The notes beneath the pieces were generated by a model, which saw nothing but the letters and a program-made list of their open reading frames with translations, did not search any database and was not told the DNA's origin. A stretch of 64,000 nucleotides of DNA, taken from positions 611,063,070 through 611,127,069 of the forward strand of contig NC_056748.1 of assembly GCF_019279795.1 (NCBI RefSeq). Direction: 5' to 3'. The position numbers were made by a program, and so were the translations under genes. This document shows positions 35,650 to 47,776 of this stretch, one piece after another. The number at the start of each line of letters is the position of its first letter. The first letter of the stretch is position 1. This stretch comes from Protopterus annectens (lineage: Eukaryota > Chordata > Ceratodontiformes > Protopteridae).

Positions 35650-36095
35650 TGTAGCCATACCTCCCAACTGTCCCAAATTACTCGGTTTTTACCGAGTTTT
35701 GGGGTCCAAATAATGGGGTGCCACAATTCCCGAGTGGCACCCCTTCATTTCCGATTTTATTTCTTTTTCACACTTTTTTTTATTTTTAAATTTGCACGCT
35801 TTGTGAGCTGACGTCATCGCTTGCATGATGACGTCAGCTCCACCAGCCTGTCGGTATTGAGCTTGCACATGTATTTCTGGCTCTGGTTCAAATGCTTTTG
35901 CGAGCGGGAAGTCATCAGAGCTGGAAAGGATTTATTTAGAAGGCTGGCTGTTTCTGACATTATTAGAAGGCGCTCGCTGGAGTTATTATGTATTATTTTG
36001 AAGACGCTTGCTGGCTGGATTTATTTAGAAGGCGATCGCTGGCTGGATAAGATGCTCGCTCGCTGTTTCTGGAGCCTGGCTGGATGTATTTAGAA
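35650..36095. repeat. Hairpin-rich repeat with degenerate short tandem units
   Basis: It begins CATACCTCCCAACTGTCCCA. Two perfect hairpins follow: GGGGTGCCAC/GTGGCACCCC (35,715-35,724 and 35,734-35,743), and 14-bp arms GAGCTGACGTCATC/GATGACGTCAGCTC (35,805-35,818 and 35,827-35,840). From about 35,930 to 36,095 a degenerate unit recurs (GCTGGCTGGAT, TTATTTAGAAGGC). The family is not recognised. Confidence 0.6.
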
Positions 36096-36727
36096 GTAAG
36101 GCACCTAGAAATGGTATATGTTCAGAAAGGGTGTATGTGTGTATGTGTGTGTGTGTGTGTGTTCACTAGGAATGTGTATGGTTATGTAATGTATGATTCG
36201 CACAAAATATAAATGTCCCTGTTTCTACCTTTTTTTACAGATCTACAGTTTTATTACATATACTTTATTTTTATTTCCTGCCGTTCTTTTAGGTGATACT
36301 TTTTATGACTGAAAATTACTTTGTGGGGTATGAGAATTTAAGATGGCATTCCACAGGAAACTAATTAACAACATTATAGAGAGCAGATAATTTGGATTGT
36401 GTATTTGAAGGCTGTATTGTGCTGGTTTGATATAACAATGCTTCTTTTTACTTATCTTTTACATAAAATACTGTTTAAAAGTTTTAATTAAAAAGTAGTT
36501 CACGGTGGTATACAGGTACTCATAAACAGGTAGGTAGTTGGACACAAAGAATGCTAGGTAAATATTTTACAGTGTCAAGAAATGGTGTTTTCATGAGTAT
36601 TTTTAAAATATGCTGCGTGTGACGTTTAGCTCCCTGACTGACATTCAAGACATTAACAAAAACAAATGTATTTCTGCTGGAAAAGTAAACTGCAGAAAAG
36701 TAACTAAATAATGTTCCATGAATTAGT
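36096..36727. other. Non-coding
   Basis: AT-rich with a short TG tract at about 36,130-36,162. No gene or element recognised. Confidence 0.4.
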
Positions 36728-39583
36728 TCATAGGTTCAAAGGTTTATACTAGGCTATCTGCCCTAAGGCATTTATAAGCCTAGCCCAAATTTTTGTGGCT
36801 TACGCCACCCCTTATATGAAAAAATACTGTGCCCATTAGTTTGTTGTGCCTCTGTCCAGCAGTGACACAGAGATGATTCCTGGGATAAACCTACGATCTC
36901 CCATCCACAGGTCAAGATTTCTCTTGAACAGAGCCAGTGAGGTGCTCTGCCTCACATGGATCGGGATTTTATTCCACAGCATAGGGAGTCTCTGAGTGAT
37001 AAATCTATCCCTCCAGCACGTCCTATTTATATCCGTGCTAAGGTTTAAGTCACTTGCTCTAGTGGTTTTGGTGGATTTGGATTTTTTGAGGTGGAGCATG
37101 TCCATTAATTCCGGGTTGGACATGGCCTTGTATGTCAGGCACATGTCACCTCTGAGCAGACGGTATGCAACTGAATAGAGCTGGAGTTTCTTCAATCTGG
37201 CAGCATATGACAGATTTAGGAGTCCCTTTATCCTTTTGGTGAGGAACTTTTGGGGTCTCTCCAATTGCTGCAGATGTCGGGTGAGATACATCCCGAATGG
37301 GGCATTGTACTCGATCATTGGTCTGATAAGTGAAGAGTACAGGGGAACAATGACCTCACTAGATCTGGATGTGAATCCCTTCATGATCAGGTGGGCAATG
37401 TAGAAGGTCTTTCTAACCACTTTAGCAACGTGAGTGTCAAAAGAAAGGCCACTGTCAACCTGGGTCCCCAGGTCCCTGATAACCTCTTCTGTGCTTAGTG
37501 GATTGCCACCTACATGGTAGTTTGGGGTTACCTTGTTTTTCCCGAAGGGTATGACTATACACTTTTTGGCGTTTAACTTCAGGCCATGGCTCTGGCACCA
37601 GCTATCTGTTTCCGTGAGTCCCTTCTGAAGGATATCCGTGTCCGATGCACTTTCCACTATGGCCAGTTTGCAATCGTCTGCAAACTTTGTCAATAAAGTC
37701 CTCCCATGTTGGCCTGTACTTCTGAGAAGTAGATTCCGAACAATAGGGGGCCAAGGACCGAGCCCTGTGGGACACCACTTGTGACCGGCTTGGAGTCTGA
37801 CATAGCGCCAGCAACTCTAACCCTGTGGGTTCTGTCCTTAAGCCAGTTTGCAACCCATCTTGTGACATATGGGTTTACATTTAAGCTGGTAAGTTTTTCT
37901 ACAATACCCAAGTGGGGTATTTGGTCGAAGGCCTTTGCAAGGTCAAGGTAGGCTGTATGGACTGCCTTTCCCTCATCAATGGCCTTGGTGACTGTTTCGA
38001 AGAAGTCGACCAAGTTCAAAAGGCATGATCTGCCCTTGACGAAGCCAAACTGGGTCGGGTCCAATGTCTGCAAGTCCCCTACATCTTTGTTTATGAGCTC
38101 CATTATGATCCTCTCCATAGCTTTGCAGACTAGACTTGTTAAGCTTATGGGGCGGTAATTACCAGGGTCCGTAGAGGCACCGCCTTTGTGGAGTGGGACC
38201 ACAGTTGCCGTACGCCACTCCATGGGCACGTATCCTGTGGTAAGGCTGAGATTAAACAGCTGCCTTATGTGCGGGTTTAATTCCTCATTTAGCTCGTGTA
38301 GCACACGGCGGGGACACCATCTGGTCCCATTGATGCTGTGTTTTAGCTTTAGAGAGCAGCTTTCACCTGCGCATTTGAGATGTCTGGGAGGCTACACTCT
38401 GCTGGGATAGTTATCTCTCCTTTAGGAGAGGGGTGAAGTTTGCACTGAACCTGTCTGCCAGTATGTTGGCAATGTCTGTGGGTTCAGTGATTTTTGTATC
38501 ATTTTGGACTAATTCTGAGCATATCTGGGAGTTTCCACCCAGGTTCCTAACATAGCTGAAAAAGGCCTTATGATTGTCCTTTGAATCCATGGCAATTTTT
38601 CTCTCAAAATTGGCCTTAGTTGATTTTATGAGTGCTCGTATTTTTTACTAATAATGATCAGGGGTGACTTCCCTTTTATGGATTTTGTTCTATCATGTAA
38701 TAGCTTTCTCCTCTTATTGTAAAGTTTGTTAATGGCTGGGGTCCACCAGACTGGACGTTTGCCCTTTGTGGAAAGAGTCTTGGTTTTATTTGGGATTGCC
38801 TGATCCATGCAGTCCTGGAGGTGTTCATAGAAGGCATTTGTAAGGGCTTCAGCAGCTTGGGTTGTGGTTTCCACTGGCTCAGGGGCCTTGAAGGATACCA
38901 CACCAGTCTTGAAGTAGTGTGAAGTTTGCTTTAGAAGTTCTTCACTGTGGTCTTTTGTTTGGGGTGGGGCGGGATGTGGATTTCCAGTGAGATTAGTTTA
39001 TGATCAGATCTCACCAATGAGGATATACTTCGGTGTGGAGCATTTTGTCCCCATGTTTGTGATAATGAGATCTAGTATATTTTCTCCTCTCGTGGGAACA
39101 GTGACTAGCTGTTCCATGGCATTTGAATTTATGAACTCCAGGAACCGTTGGGCTAGAAAGTTAGGGCTTGAGTAATGTTCCCACTCTATATTCGGGTAGT
39201 TGAAGTCACCCAATATGATGGTGTTTGGAGATACATTTATACCCTCCAGTGTCTTCAGGAAGGCTGTGTGGGGTTCCTGAGTTTGAGAGGGTGGCCTTTA
39301 GCATGCTACAATTTGTAGAGCAGTTTTGCCTATGGTTAGTTGCACCTGGATGGTTTCCGAAGCTTCGTGCGTTGCCACCAACCTGGAGGTGTGGGTATCC
39401 TTTATGAATATGGATACACCCCCTCCTTTTGTGGTGTGGTCCGGGTTTTGGGGCCGGAACGCATGATATGAGGTAAAACCTAATAGTGCCGGGGTGATCT
39501 CAGGAGCCTTGAACCAGGTTTCAGTTACAGCACAGACATCGATGTTCTCCATACTGAGAAGGGCCTTGAGTGTGTGCATTTTG
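36728..39583 (-). mobile_element. CR1 LINE, copy C, 5-prime truncated
   Basis: Same family as CR1-A, with the same 3-prime end (CTATCTGCCCTAAGGCATTT on the plus strand near 36,755). It is truncated within the endonuclease domain at about 39,583, so it has no ORF1 or leader. Truncation of this kind is typical of incomplete reverse transcription. Confidence 0.9.
36836..39579 (-). pseudogene. CR1-C ORF2 remnant (partial endonuclease, reverse transcriptase)
   Basis: The endonuclease part starts inside the domain (MENIDVCAVTETWFKAPE) and continues with GDFNYPNIEWEHYSS. The RT runs in 38,304-37,690 (WRTATVVPLHKGG, DLAKAFDQIPH, GVPQGSVLGPLLFGIYFSEV) and 37,693-36,836 (FADDCKL, then CWRDRFITQRLPMLWNKIPI and WMGDRRFIPGI). 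The two RT frames change near 37,692. Further breaks lie between 38.3 and 39.3 kb. Confidence 0.88.
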
Positions 39584-42000
39584 AAGTAATTACAAGTTTC
39601 TTTGGCAATAGTCTTTCAACATGATATTGTAAATTATGCTTTTCTTTTAAAAAATGTGAAAGATGGTGAGTACTTGTCACCTGTAAAAAACTTGGATAAG
39701 CAGTTGTTACCCTTTACTAAGCAATAATGGACTCCAGAGACAGTGTTTATTAGACTCTCTTGAGTGGTCATGCTGATACTAATTGTTTGCAATGCCGTTT
39801 AATACCAGGTGCTGATTGCTACATTTTTCTCCATAAATGGCAGTCATTCTTTAAGAACTGATACATTCTTTATATGCATGCCATCAAGAACATGGTTTAT
39901 TTTAACTATGAGTAATGTGAGTTAATTGTGTGTGTGAGAAAAAGCCCCTATTGTAGTACACCTGATGGCTAGAGGTACTCTGGCTCAAACCCTTTACCTT
40001 GGGTACAGGGTTTGAGGAGCCTAAAGTCCCTAGCCACCACAAATTGTAAATTTGTGGCTCATATTTTTGATCTGAGACTGTTCCTCATAAAATCTGTGGT
40101 TTTCAGGATTTTTGTGGCAAATCACTGCAGGGTTGAATTCATTAAATAGTGACAGGCATTTGAATTCCAGACTTCATATTCTTCAGAAAATAAATGGTAA
40201 CACACAACCTTTTATTCTAACAATTTTCTAAGTTTGTTAGATCAGTATTTTAAATATGTTCCTATTTTGAGGCGGTATTCCCCCATTATTGGCTTTGTAC
40301 AGGTTTTTTGTGCTAAGAGTTGAGAGCTATGGTGAGAAGTGAGACCTGAATTTGTATTCTCCCATTATTGAATTTATCCAGAGTGCAAAGAGGTTGAGAA
40401 CTATGGCCCAAAGGTAATCTTTATCCACTACTAGCCAAATGCATTTGCTTTGAATGTTGTGTGGGTTTCACTGCTGTTTCAATGAAAGTGAGTTTCAAGG
40501 GCAGAGAAGTTTTAATGCAAAGTCTATTTTCGTTGTGAGGACAGTGTTGCTTTGTTTAGCCTATGTTTATTGGTGTTTGTCCATTGGGCTGCAAAATGTA
40601 AAAATAAAATCTAAATAATCATTGTATTAGTAAAGCAGTATGCGCACATTAGTGTTTATGGTAAATGGGGCGAAATAGCCAGGTAATTGGACATTGGAAT
40701 GGCTGCAGGGGAACTCTGGTGCCATATTTTCGTTGTCTGTTCTTCAGTTTGCATTTGAAAGTTGGTATCCCACAATTCCATTGAAGTGGACGGGGTTACA
40801 TAATTATGTATGCAAATTTTATGTTAATCAGGATACAGATTTGTACTATTTTTCATGGGCCTTGTCCAGATGTTTGATGTTTCCAGGTTGAGAAGTATGG
40901 ATCATGTAGTGATTATTTTACTGATTAGTATATTTTATTTAATTTCTTGCTGAAAATGAAAGATGAATTATATTAAGCAAACACTCAATTGGATGCTGCA
41001 TTACCAAGCATTAAATGTAAGTTTTAAACAGTTCAGTAGCTGAGTAATTGGAAAAGTGAATCCAAAAGAATGTGTACATTTATGGATTGTCCTAAACAAA
41101 GATAGAGGGAGGGGCCTATGGACAGCAAATCGCCCAGGGCACACCTCTCAAATGCCCCCTGGTTTTGACTCAAATTTTAGCCGTGTCCCATTAATCCCAA
41201 TTTAAATCGGGGCTGTTTGGAGAAAGGTAGTGAGGTACACTCAATAAAGACAGCGCTACAGACTTATTTTATTTAAGAAAACGTATCCATTCACCCGCAC
41301 TCAAAAAGCGTGATTTAATTCACAATGTTATTCTGTCAATGTTTCAATTTAATAGTACTAATATTTTAAGTGTCCTTCATTACGTCTGGATTTGCCCCCG
41401 ATAGACTGAAAGCTACAGCACAGGAGCCGGAGGTACACGTAATCCGGCATTGGTAGAGAGGCATGCAAGTTCTTTCCTCAAAAACCGTTTGCTGCTGTTC
41501 ATTAACAGCCTATCACTACCGACCAAATCCAACGTACAGGTAAAAAGTTCAGTGTACCGTCTTCTATAAAAATCATTCCGTAACAACGATCATTTAAATG
41601 TTAATATTTACCATGCCTTTAAATGAACATAAAATGCGTCACCATTTTCTATAACATATATTCATCGTAAAACTGTTTAAAAAGGGGAAGCTAGCGTATC
41701 CCTGACTACTACATTGTCGAATTATTCAGGGATATGAATTTACGTCGGTCCGTATACCACAAATGTCCCCTGCCCCACGATCTTAACAGTGCTCAGCACC
41801 ACACTGACGTAAAGACACTTTGGCCCGCAGGGTAAAGCATTTGCAGTAACTACATGCAAATATATTAAATATAAACACAGTGAATAAAACACATGATCCA
41901 TTGCTTTTCATTTCACCACAAAAATGAAATGACAAATGAATACTATAAAATAGGATCACATTTTCACTATAGTTAAAAGCAAGGGTCACCATCCGGGTAC
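39584..42000. other. AT-rich, intron-like DNA
   Basis: No open frame of note and no element recognised. The composition differs sharply from the TG/CA-rich left half. Confidence 0.45.
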
Positions 42001-42511
42001 GTTCACGTGTCCACCTAAATCACCCAGGTAAAACAAACAAACAATTAAAAAAAATCCGCTAACTTCCTTCATCCAGCTGCACTTAATTAGCGCAAACCCC
42101 GCCTACTCATTTTTCTTTCTTCCCCTTTCTGAGACTACAAGTCTTTATTTGATGAGTTTGTAGACGCGTAAATAATGGGTGATTGCTATAGGCTAGTATG
42201 TCTGCCAATCAATAAGCATTGTGAAATGTAGGTTGCTTTCCCAGTCTAGGTTTCATTGTACTTTTCCTTTTTACGTATTCTTTACTATTTGACATTTAAG
42301 TGTTTTTTGTCTCTGGAATTAAATGGTTAAAGAATTATGATTGTTTTGTGAAATTGCAGCTTCACCCGCTGGTATTGGGGAGAGGTTAGCAGAAGATGAA
42401 TGTTTTAAAGAACAAGGAAAATATTGGTGAGAGGAGCAGGCGAATGTTGGGATTCTTTACTATGGCTCAGAGTAACAGTTGCTGGCTTGTTGCTATTCAT
42501 GGTCGGCTCCG
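42000..42511 (+). promoter_or_regulatory. Candidate promoter and untranslated first exon (possibly ZFAND4)
   Basis: A CCCCGCC box (about 42,096-42,102) and a CCAATCA box (about 42,203) precede a segment ending at a strong donor, CTCCG|GTAAGC (last exon base 42,511). ZFAND4 coding exon 1 at 54,052 has its own acceptor, so an untranslated exon must lie upstream, and this is the best candidate I see. It is not a marked CpG island, and the link is inference only. Confidence 0.25.
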
Positions 42512-43430
42512 GTAAGCTCTAAGAAGTTTATGAGAGTAATCGCTTTTACTTAGTGGAATATTAAAACAAAAAATATTCAAGTTTGGAACTCATTGCTACC
42601 CCTTCCATCTTTGTAGTCGCCCTTAAGACGAACTTGTTTCCCTCACGCTGTATTGGTTTCTTGTAAAGGTAATGTTACCCTCGTTGATGCTGCGGATCAT
42701 GTTTGCAAAGGACATTTAGTATGAGGGCAGGTGGAGAAACCGGAAGGGTTATACCAATGGGAAAATTCGATGAGTAACTTGGCAGTGGTGTGAAAAGTGG
42801 GTGTTTTTCTGCTTCGACCTCGTTAATATGCAAACTTAATACTAGCGGTACTTATTAACATTACTCGGTGCAGTAACAGCAGGTAACTTGTAACATAAGT
42901 TTGGCATTGTGTAAGTTTTGTTGTTTGTAAGTTGGACCAGTCACGTGACTTAATTCTTTATCATTAGGAAACGTTTTAAGTGTTTATGTTGTTAATTAAG
43001 CTATATGAATTATGTTGCACAATATCCCTTCAACAGTGAACAGGGATACTGATGCTATAGGTGTAAGTAACAGCTTATTGTCTTAAATTGTTGTCTTAAG
43101 GGGTGCATAGGTCTCAACCTTCCATCTCCAAAATGAGGAACACTCGCCTTCATAATGTGGAACAAATGGGCAAAACACATACTAATGGCTTACTAACAAC
43201 TTCAACTAGGAAGGTCATAGGATGGTTAAAATATGCTGGTTTTACTTGTAAAGAAGATCCTTTAATGTATTAATATGATTAATTTCTACTTACCATGGAT
43301 TTCACTTAAATAAATTCCTAAAACTGAATGTGTCACATATTCTTTCAATGTGGAACTTTGAGGAACATGAACTTTTTAAGACCCCAAATGAGGTACGTTC
43401 CTCTTAATGAGGTACAGTTGAGAGGTATTA
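42512..43430. other. Intron-like DNA, no feature
   Basis: No gene or repeat recognised. Confidence 0.4.
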
Positions 43431-43431
43431 A

Positions 43432-43590
43432 GGGGTGGGAGGTTGGCATAATGGCTAAGGTGTTTACTTTACAGATGCAATGTACAGGGTTTGATTTTTT
43501 ACATGGGGTAACTGGCTAGACTTTAAAAAATAGCCCAGAAGGGCAGCCAGCCTTGTACTAATCTTTGAACCTAAATGTATCACATTCACT
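43432..43590 (+). repeat. tRNA-derived SINE
   Basis: A-box-like TGGCATAATGGCTAAGG (43,444-43,460) and B-box-like GGGTTTGATTT (about 43,488-43,498), then a body with GGGTAACTGGCTAGA and AGCCCAGAAGGGCAGCC. Confidence 0.65.
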
Positions 43591-43892
43591 TGTTAGCGTG
43601 AGATGGATTAGTAAATGACACTACCTTGTTAAGTAGACTTGTTTGTGTAGTAATTGTTCTTCCCTGGCACTCTTTGTAATAGATTTTGTACGTTTTACTA
43701 AGTGGTTAGTGTAATTTATAGAGGTGTTATGTCTTGCTCTTAAAGTTAGATGTAGACAAGACCTGCAGTTCTTTGTACCTTCCACTTTGTGGGTTTTGTT
43801 CAGGGTGTGTCGTTTGGTGGGTTTATTCTTAGCCGTAAGTGATGGTCCATGGGACTTGTAAACGTTTAAAATTCCTGCATGTCCATACACTG

Positions 43893-44231
43893 TTAGTTAC
43901 CACATGTCCCACTTTGCGAGGGACAGTCCCCTCTGTGGTGCAGCTGTGTCCTGCAAAAAAAAAAATGTAAAAATGGCAATTGTCCTGAGATTTTAGTGCA
44001 AAATTATTTCGTATATTTTATGAGACTGTTACATAAAACAGTTATTCTGTATGTGAAGCGCCTAAATGTTATAAGAAACAGAATAAGCAAGTAAAATGCT
44101 ACAAGAATAAGCTTTTATTTAGGCAAAAAAAGTGAAATTCTGTCCTTTATATTGGCCATATGTTTTGGCCTGCAAAATCTGACGTTTGTGCCAAACGTCC
44201 CACTTTGGGCATTTGAAAAGGTGGCAACCCT
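43893..44231 (-). mobile_element. 340-bp non-autonomous DNA transposon (MITE), copy 2
   Basis: The reverse complement starts AGGGTTGCCACCTTTTCAAA and aligns end to end with 22,792-23,131. Flanks ATACACTG (43,885-43,892) and CTACACTG (44,232-44,239) match at 7 of 8 bases, a likely 8-bp target-site duplication. It has no coding capacity. Confidence 0.82.
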
Positions 44232-44239
44232 CTACACTG

Positions 44240-44871
44240 GTATTCTACTTGTGGCTGTGCTGTTACATTCTGACACTGGTGTTTGAGACCTCAAAAACGT
44301 GTATAGTAAATGCGCATGAATGTGAAGTAAAAACGTCTTTACTAGTAGCGCAGCAAAGTTTTGTGCTTTCTCTTGGCTGATGTTTTCCTTTTATATGCAC
44401 TCTGATTTTGTTTTTGTTCTTAGAACCGTTACAATTTAAGATTAAACATAATGAACTGTATTTGTAACCCCCCCCCTAAAATTTTCTCATTTTCATCGGT
44501 GCTGCTGTTTAACTGTGTTATCTGTTGGACACTAAAGCAGTGCTTTAGTTTTGTCTCTGTATAATTCTCTTTATTTGTATACGTATTAATATTTCTTTTT
44601 TGTTTGGTAAGATAAGCACACTTCTGTTTTAGCTGCACTTGACCTTTTTTGTATCCAGTTTCCATCCTGTTTTGGGCCAATTCCATTCTGCTTTCACATT
44701 TTTCAGAGTAGATCTTTCTACTACTTGAATACTGCTTCCACTATTATATTTTGTGTTTATGACTTAAGTGGACAGAACTGTGCACACACGTTATATTTCC
44801 ATTCATAGCCAGTTTATTATTTTTCTCGTGGTACCAAAGCTAGATGTGTTAATTGTGTAGCCTTTTTCATT
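44240..44871. other. Intron-like DNA before the gap
   Basis: AT-rich, no gene or repeat recognised. Confidence 0.4.
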
Positions 44872-45371
44872 NNNNNNNNNNNNNNNNNNNNNNNNNNNNN
44901 NNNNNNNNNNNNNNNNNNNNNNNNNNNNNNNNNNNNNNNNNNNNNNNNNNNNNNNNNNNNNNNNNNNNNNNNNNNNNNNNNNNNNNNNNNNNNNNNNNNN
45001 NNNNNNNNNNNNNNNNNNNNNNNNNNNNNNNNNNNNNNNNNNNNNNNNNNNNNNNNNNNNNNNNNNNNNNNNNNNNNNNNNNNNNNNNNNNNNNNNNNNN
45101 NNNNNNNNNNNNNNNNNNNNNNNNNNNNNNNNNNNNNNNNNNNNNNNNNNNNNNNNNNNNNNNNNNNNNNNNNNNNNNNNNNNNNNNNNNNNNNNNNNNN
45201 NNNNNNNNNNNNNNNNNNNNNNNNNNNNNNNNNNNNNNNNNNNNNNNNNNNNNNNNNNNNNNNNNNNNNNNNNNNNNNNNNNNNNNNNNNNNNNNNNNNN
45301 NNNNNNNNNNNNNNNNNNNNNNNNNNNNNNNNNNNNNNNNNNNNNNNNNNNNNNNNNNNNNNNNNNNNNNN
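44872..45371. other. Assembly gap, 500 N
   Basis: Exactly 500 unknown bases, likely a fixed-size scaffold gap rather than a measured distance. Reading frames crossing it are meaningless. Confidence 0.99.
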
Positions 45372-45472
45372 TTGGTGTGTGTGTGTATAGTGTGTGTGTG
45401 TGTGTGTGTGTGTCTCGCGCGCGCTCTCTCGCGCTGCTCTCTCTCGCTGCTCTCTCTCGCGCGCTCTCTTCA
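45372..45472. repeat. TG microsatellite and CT/CG-rich low-complexity sequence at gap edge
   Basis: TG repeats pass into alternating CTCTCTCGCGCGC-type sequence. Such low complexity probably caused the gap. Confidence 0.9.
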
Positions 45473-46600
45473 AGCACCGCTACGCAGTCTACATAGAAAG
45501 CTGACTGCTTTGACTCTACTTTATCAACTTTCTTCTTTGTGACCTTTCTTTATATTACTACATGAGGCTTGCTTACTTTGCAAAACTTTTACAAATGGTT
45601 CCATTTTTTTAAACTTCTGACATTGCTGACTAAAATGCTAAGCACTTCTCTCACACTCATGATTTGCACCACAGTTGTGACAGTTGACAAGGAAAGCTAG
45701 GTTTGGGTTTTGCTGATTCGTGTTTGAATTGCACTGAGCTTGCTCCTTTCTTAGAACTTGCTGGAAAGCTATGTGGTTTCCCTGGTGAACCAGCAGGGAT
45801 TGTGGCTGCCATGCACTTGGGACTGCTGCTGTTTGCCACGTATTGTTTGCTGTCTACATTTGCTGTGGAACTTACTGAAATCTTGCTCTTGTCACTTAAA
45901 ATTATACTTTTGTTTCTCTGTCGCCTCATAGATTTGACAAATCTCTGTGGCTTTGTTCAATATTAAATCACTGTCGTGAAGTAAAATCTCCCTCAGCAGT
46001 AGCATTACTACCACACACAATCCTGTTCTTTATAAACTTATCTTTTAAATCACCAAACACATGTTTTAGCTTTGCAGCTTACATAACTAAGCTGAGAAAC
46101 AAAGGTTTTCCCTGGTGTCTTATCTCTCGTGTAAAACAGATGACTCTCTAAAATTTGGGGGGGGGGGGGGTTGCACATTTATCTGAACTTGTGCATCAAA
46201 CAGTCTTCCTTTGATTCAGTGTATACAACCATGACCTGTTTTATCTTCATATACTGCTGGTGCATACACAAATGAACACTCGCTTTTTGTGGTCTCTGAC
46301 TCAGCTAAGTTTACCAAAGTGATTGTCCTGGTGTGTGCATATCTATCTGCATAAGCTGCTTGTATAAAAATACTGTACTTTTGCTCAAATATTCTTAAGT
46401 TTTTTTCCAAAATTCTTAAATACAGGTGATAGGGGCTTTCGAAATCAGTCTGCCATATAACACGTACCAGTGAAGGGTTTTGCAGTTAAGCAAGAACATG
46501 CATACATGCACATATGCCAGAAACTTATCCCAATATTTGTAACTTTGTTCGATTCCATTGTGGTGCTAAAATTGCCGTTTTGGACTTCTTGAAACTATGC
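45473..46600. other. Intron-like DNA
   Basis: A G-run lies at about 46,158-46,170. No credible gene; see the rejected items for the open frame near 45.7 kb. Confidence 0.4.
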
Positions 46601-46609
46601 TGTTAGGCA

Positions 46610-47110
46610 AACTCTTAGTACCTTTGAATAATTGGACTTTGCAAAATAAAACTCTTTGTCACTGTAATACCTTTGCAATATCATTTTGCAAGAAATCACC
46701 TATTATCACTGTAAGAAACCTATCGAATAACTGCACTATGCAAATTAACTGGGCTTCTTTGTAATTATTGCATTGCTAAAGTTATTTATCAGGTTTAAGA
46801 AACATCTCGCAAACAACTTCACAGTGCTATTGAACTGATCTTCTCTTGCCCCAAAGTCGATAACATTTCAAAGTAATTGCTCTTTCCAAGTAAACTATAT
46901 ACAGCACACTGAAATTTCCTCAAAATGGCCGTACCTTGCTAGGCACCTCTTTACAGTGCAAGAAACGCTCTGTTATGGCTGCACTTTGCAAATAGACACT
47001 CCCAGCATAAGAAACGTTTTAAATGGCTATACTTTGACTGTATATTTTAAGAAATAGTTGCACCTCGCACACAATACTCTTCAGAATACATGCACAGTAA
47101 TAGGCACACA
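46610..47110. repeat. Degenerate minisatellite-like tract
   Basis: TAAGAAAC or CAAGAAA recurs at irregular 40-90 bp spacing (about 46,688, 46,711, 46,796, 46,958, 47,007, 47,048). It is often followed by CTGCACT(T/A)TGCAAAT-like strings. The units are too diverged to define a clean consensus by eye. Confidence 0.45.
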
Positions 47111-47607
47111 CTGTAAGCCGCTTATTAGAATAGCTTTAGTTGTGCCCTTAGAATATGAAGTCATAGTTATGCTAAAACACAGCAGTTGCCAAAACACATG
47201 CAGTCGCCTTGCTTTATTTGCCCTTATTTGTTTTCCTCATTTAAGTCCTTTTCATGCTTATTGTACTATTCTTGTGCTCGTTTCACTCTAAACATTATCA
47301 TTTTGCTTTACTGTTAATTGTTTCATCAAATACCTTTGTTCTAAACATTTCCCTTAGTTGATGAACCTTTTGTGCCTTCAGATTCCTTAATAATGCGGTT
47401 TGTGCCCTTGTAATTCCCCATTTTGTCTTTTTTGCCAAATAGTTTGTACTGCTTTTCATTACCTTTGATTCTTTTCTGGCTCGTTTCGTAGTTTTGCCTT
47501 CACTATTGTCCCTGCACCTCATAGCACCGAATATTATTCTGTCCTATCGCGGCTTTGACATCATGTCGCTCTCCTCCTGTGGACACAGTAGAAGAGTCTT
47601 CATGGGA

Positions 47608-47776
47608 TGTTCTTCATTCCACATTGCTGCAGTCCTAACTATTGGGTAGTCCGCTGTCCAGTCGGCCCGAATACCAAAGTATATGGCTGACGTCGGTCAA
47701 GGCGCATTAGACTGACGTCAGTACGTCAGGGTACTAATGCGCATGACCGACGTCATATCCTCAGTCTTTTTTGCCG
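47608..47776 (+). repeat. DIRS-1 left inverted terminal repeat
   Basis: Includes TGCTGCAGTCCTAACTATTG and several GACGTC/TGACGTCA-type sites. It is the reverse complement of 52,728-52,880. Confidence 0.93.

Noticed and set aside
41101-41240. Possible 3-prime end of a host gene (AATAAA near 41,244)
   Set aside because: No coding sequence or exon precedes it; AATAAA alone is common in AT-rich DNA.
44803-45542. Long open frames of about 220 codons
   Set aside because: They exist only because the 500 N contain no stops.
45657-45966. Open frames of about 90 codons on both strands near 45.7 kb, with a short cysteine/histidine string on the minus strand
   Set aside because: Too short and isolated to assign. 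It may be a worn retroelement scrap, but no neighbouring domain supports that.
47298-47522. 74-codon minus-strand Lys/Arg-rich open frame
   Set aside because: No recognisable domain and no splice or start context; likely chance.
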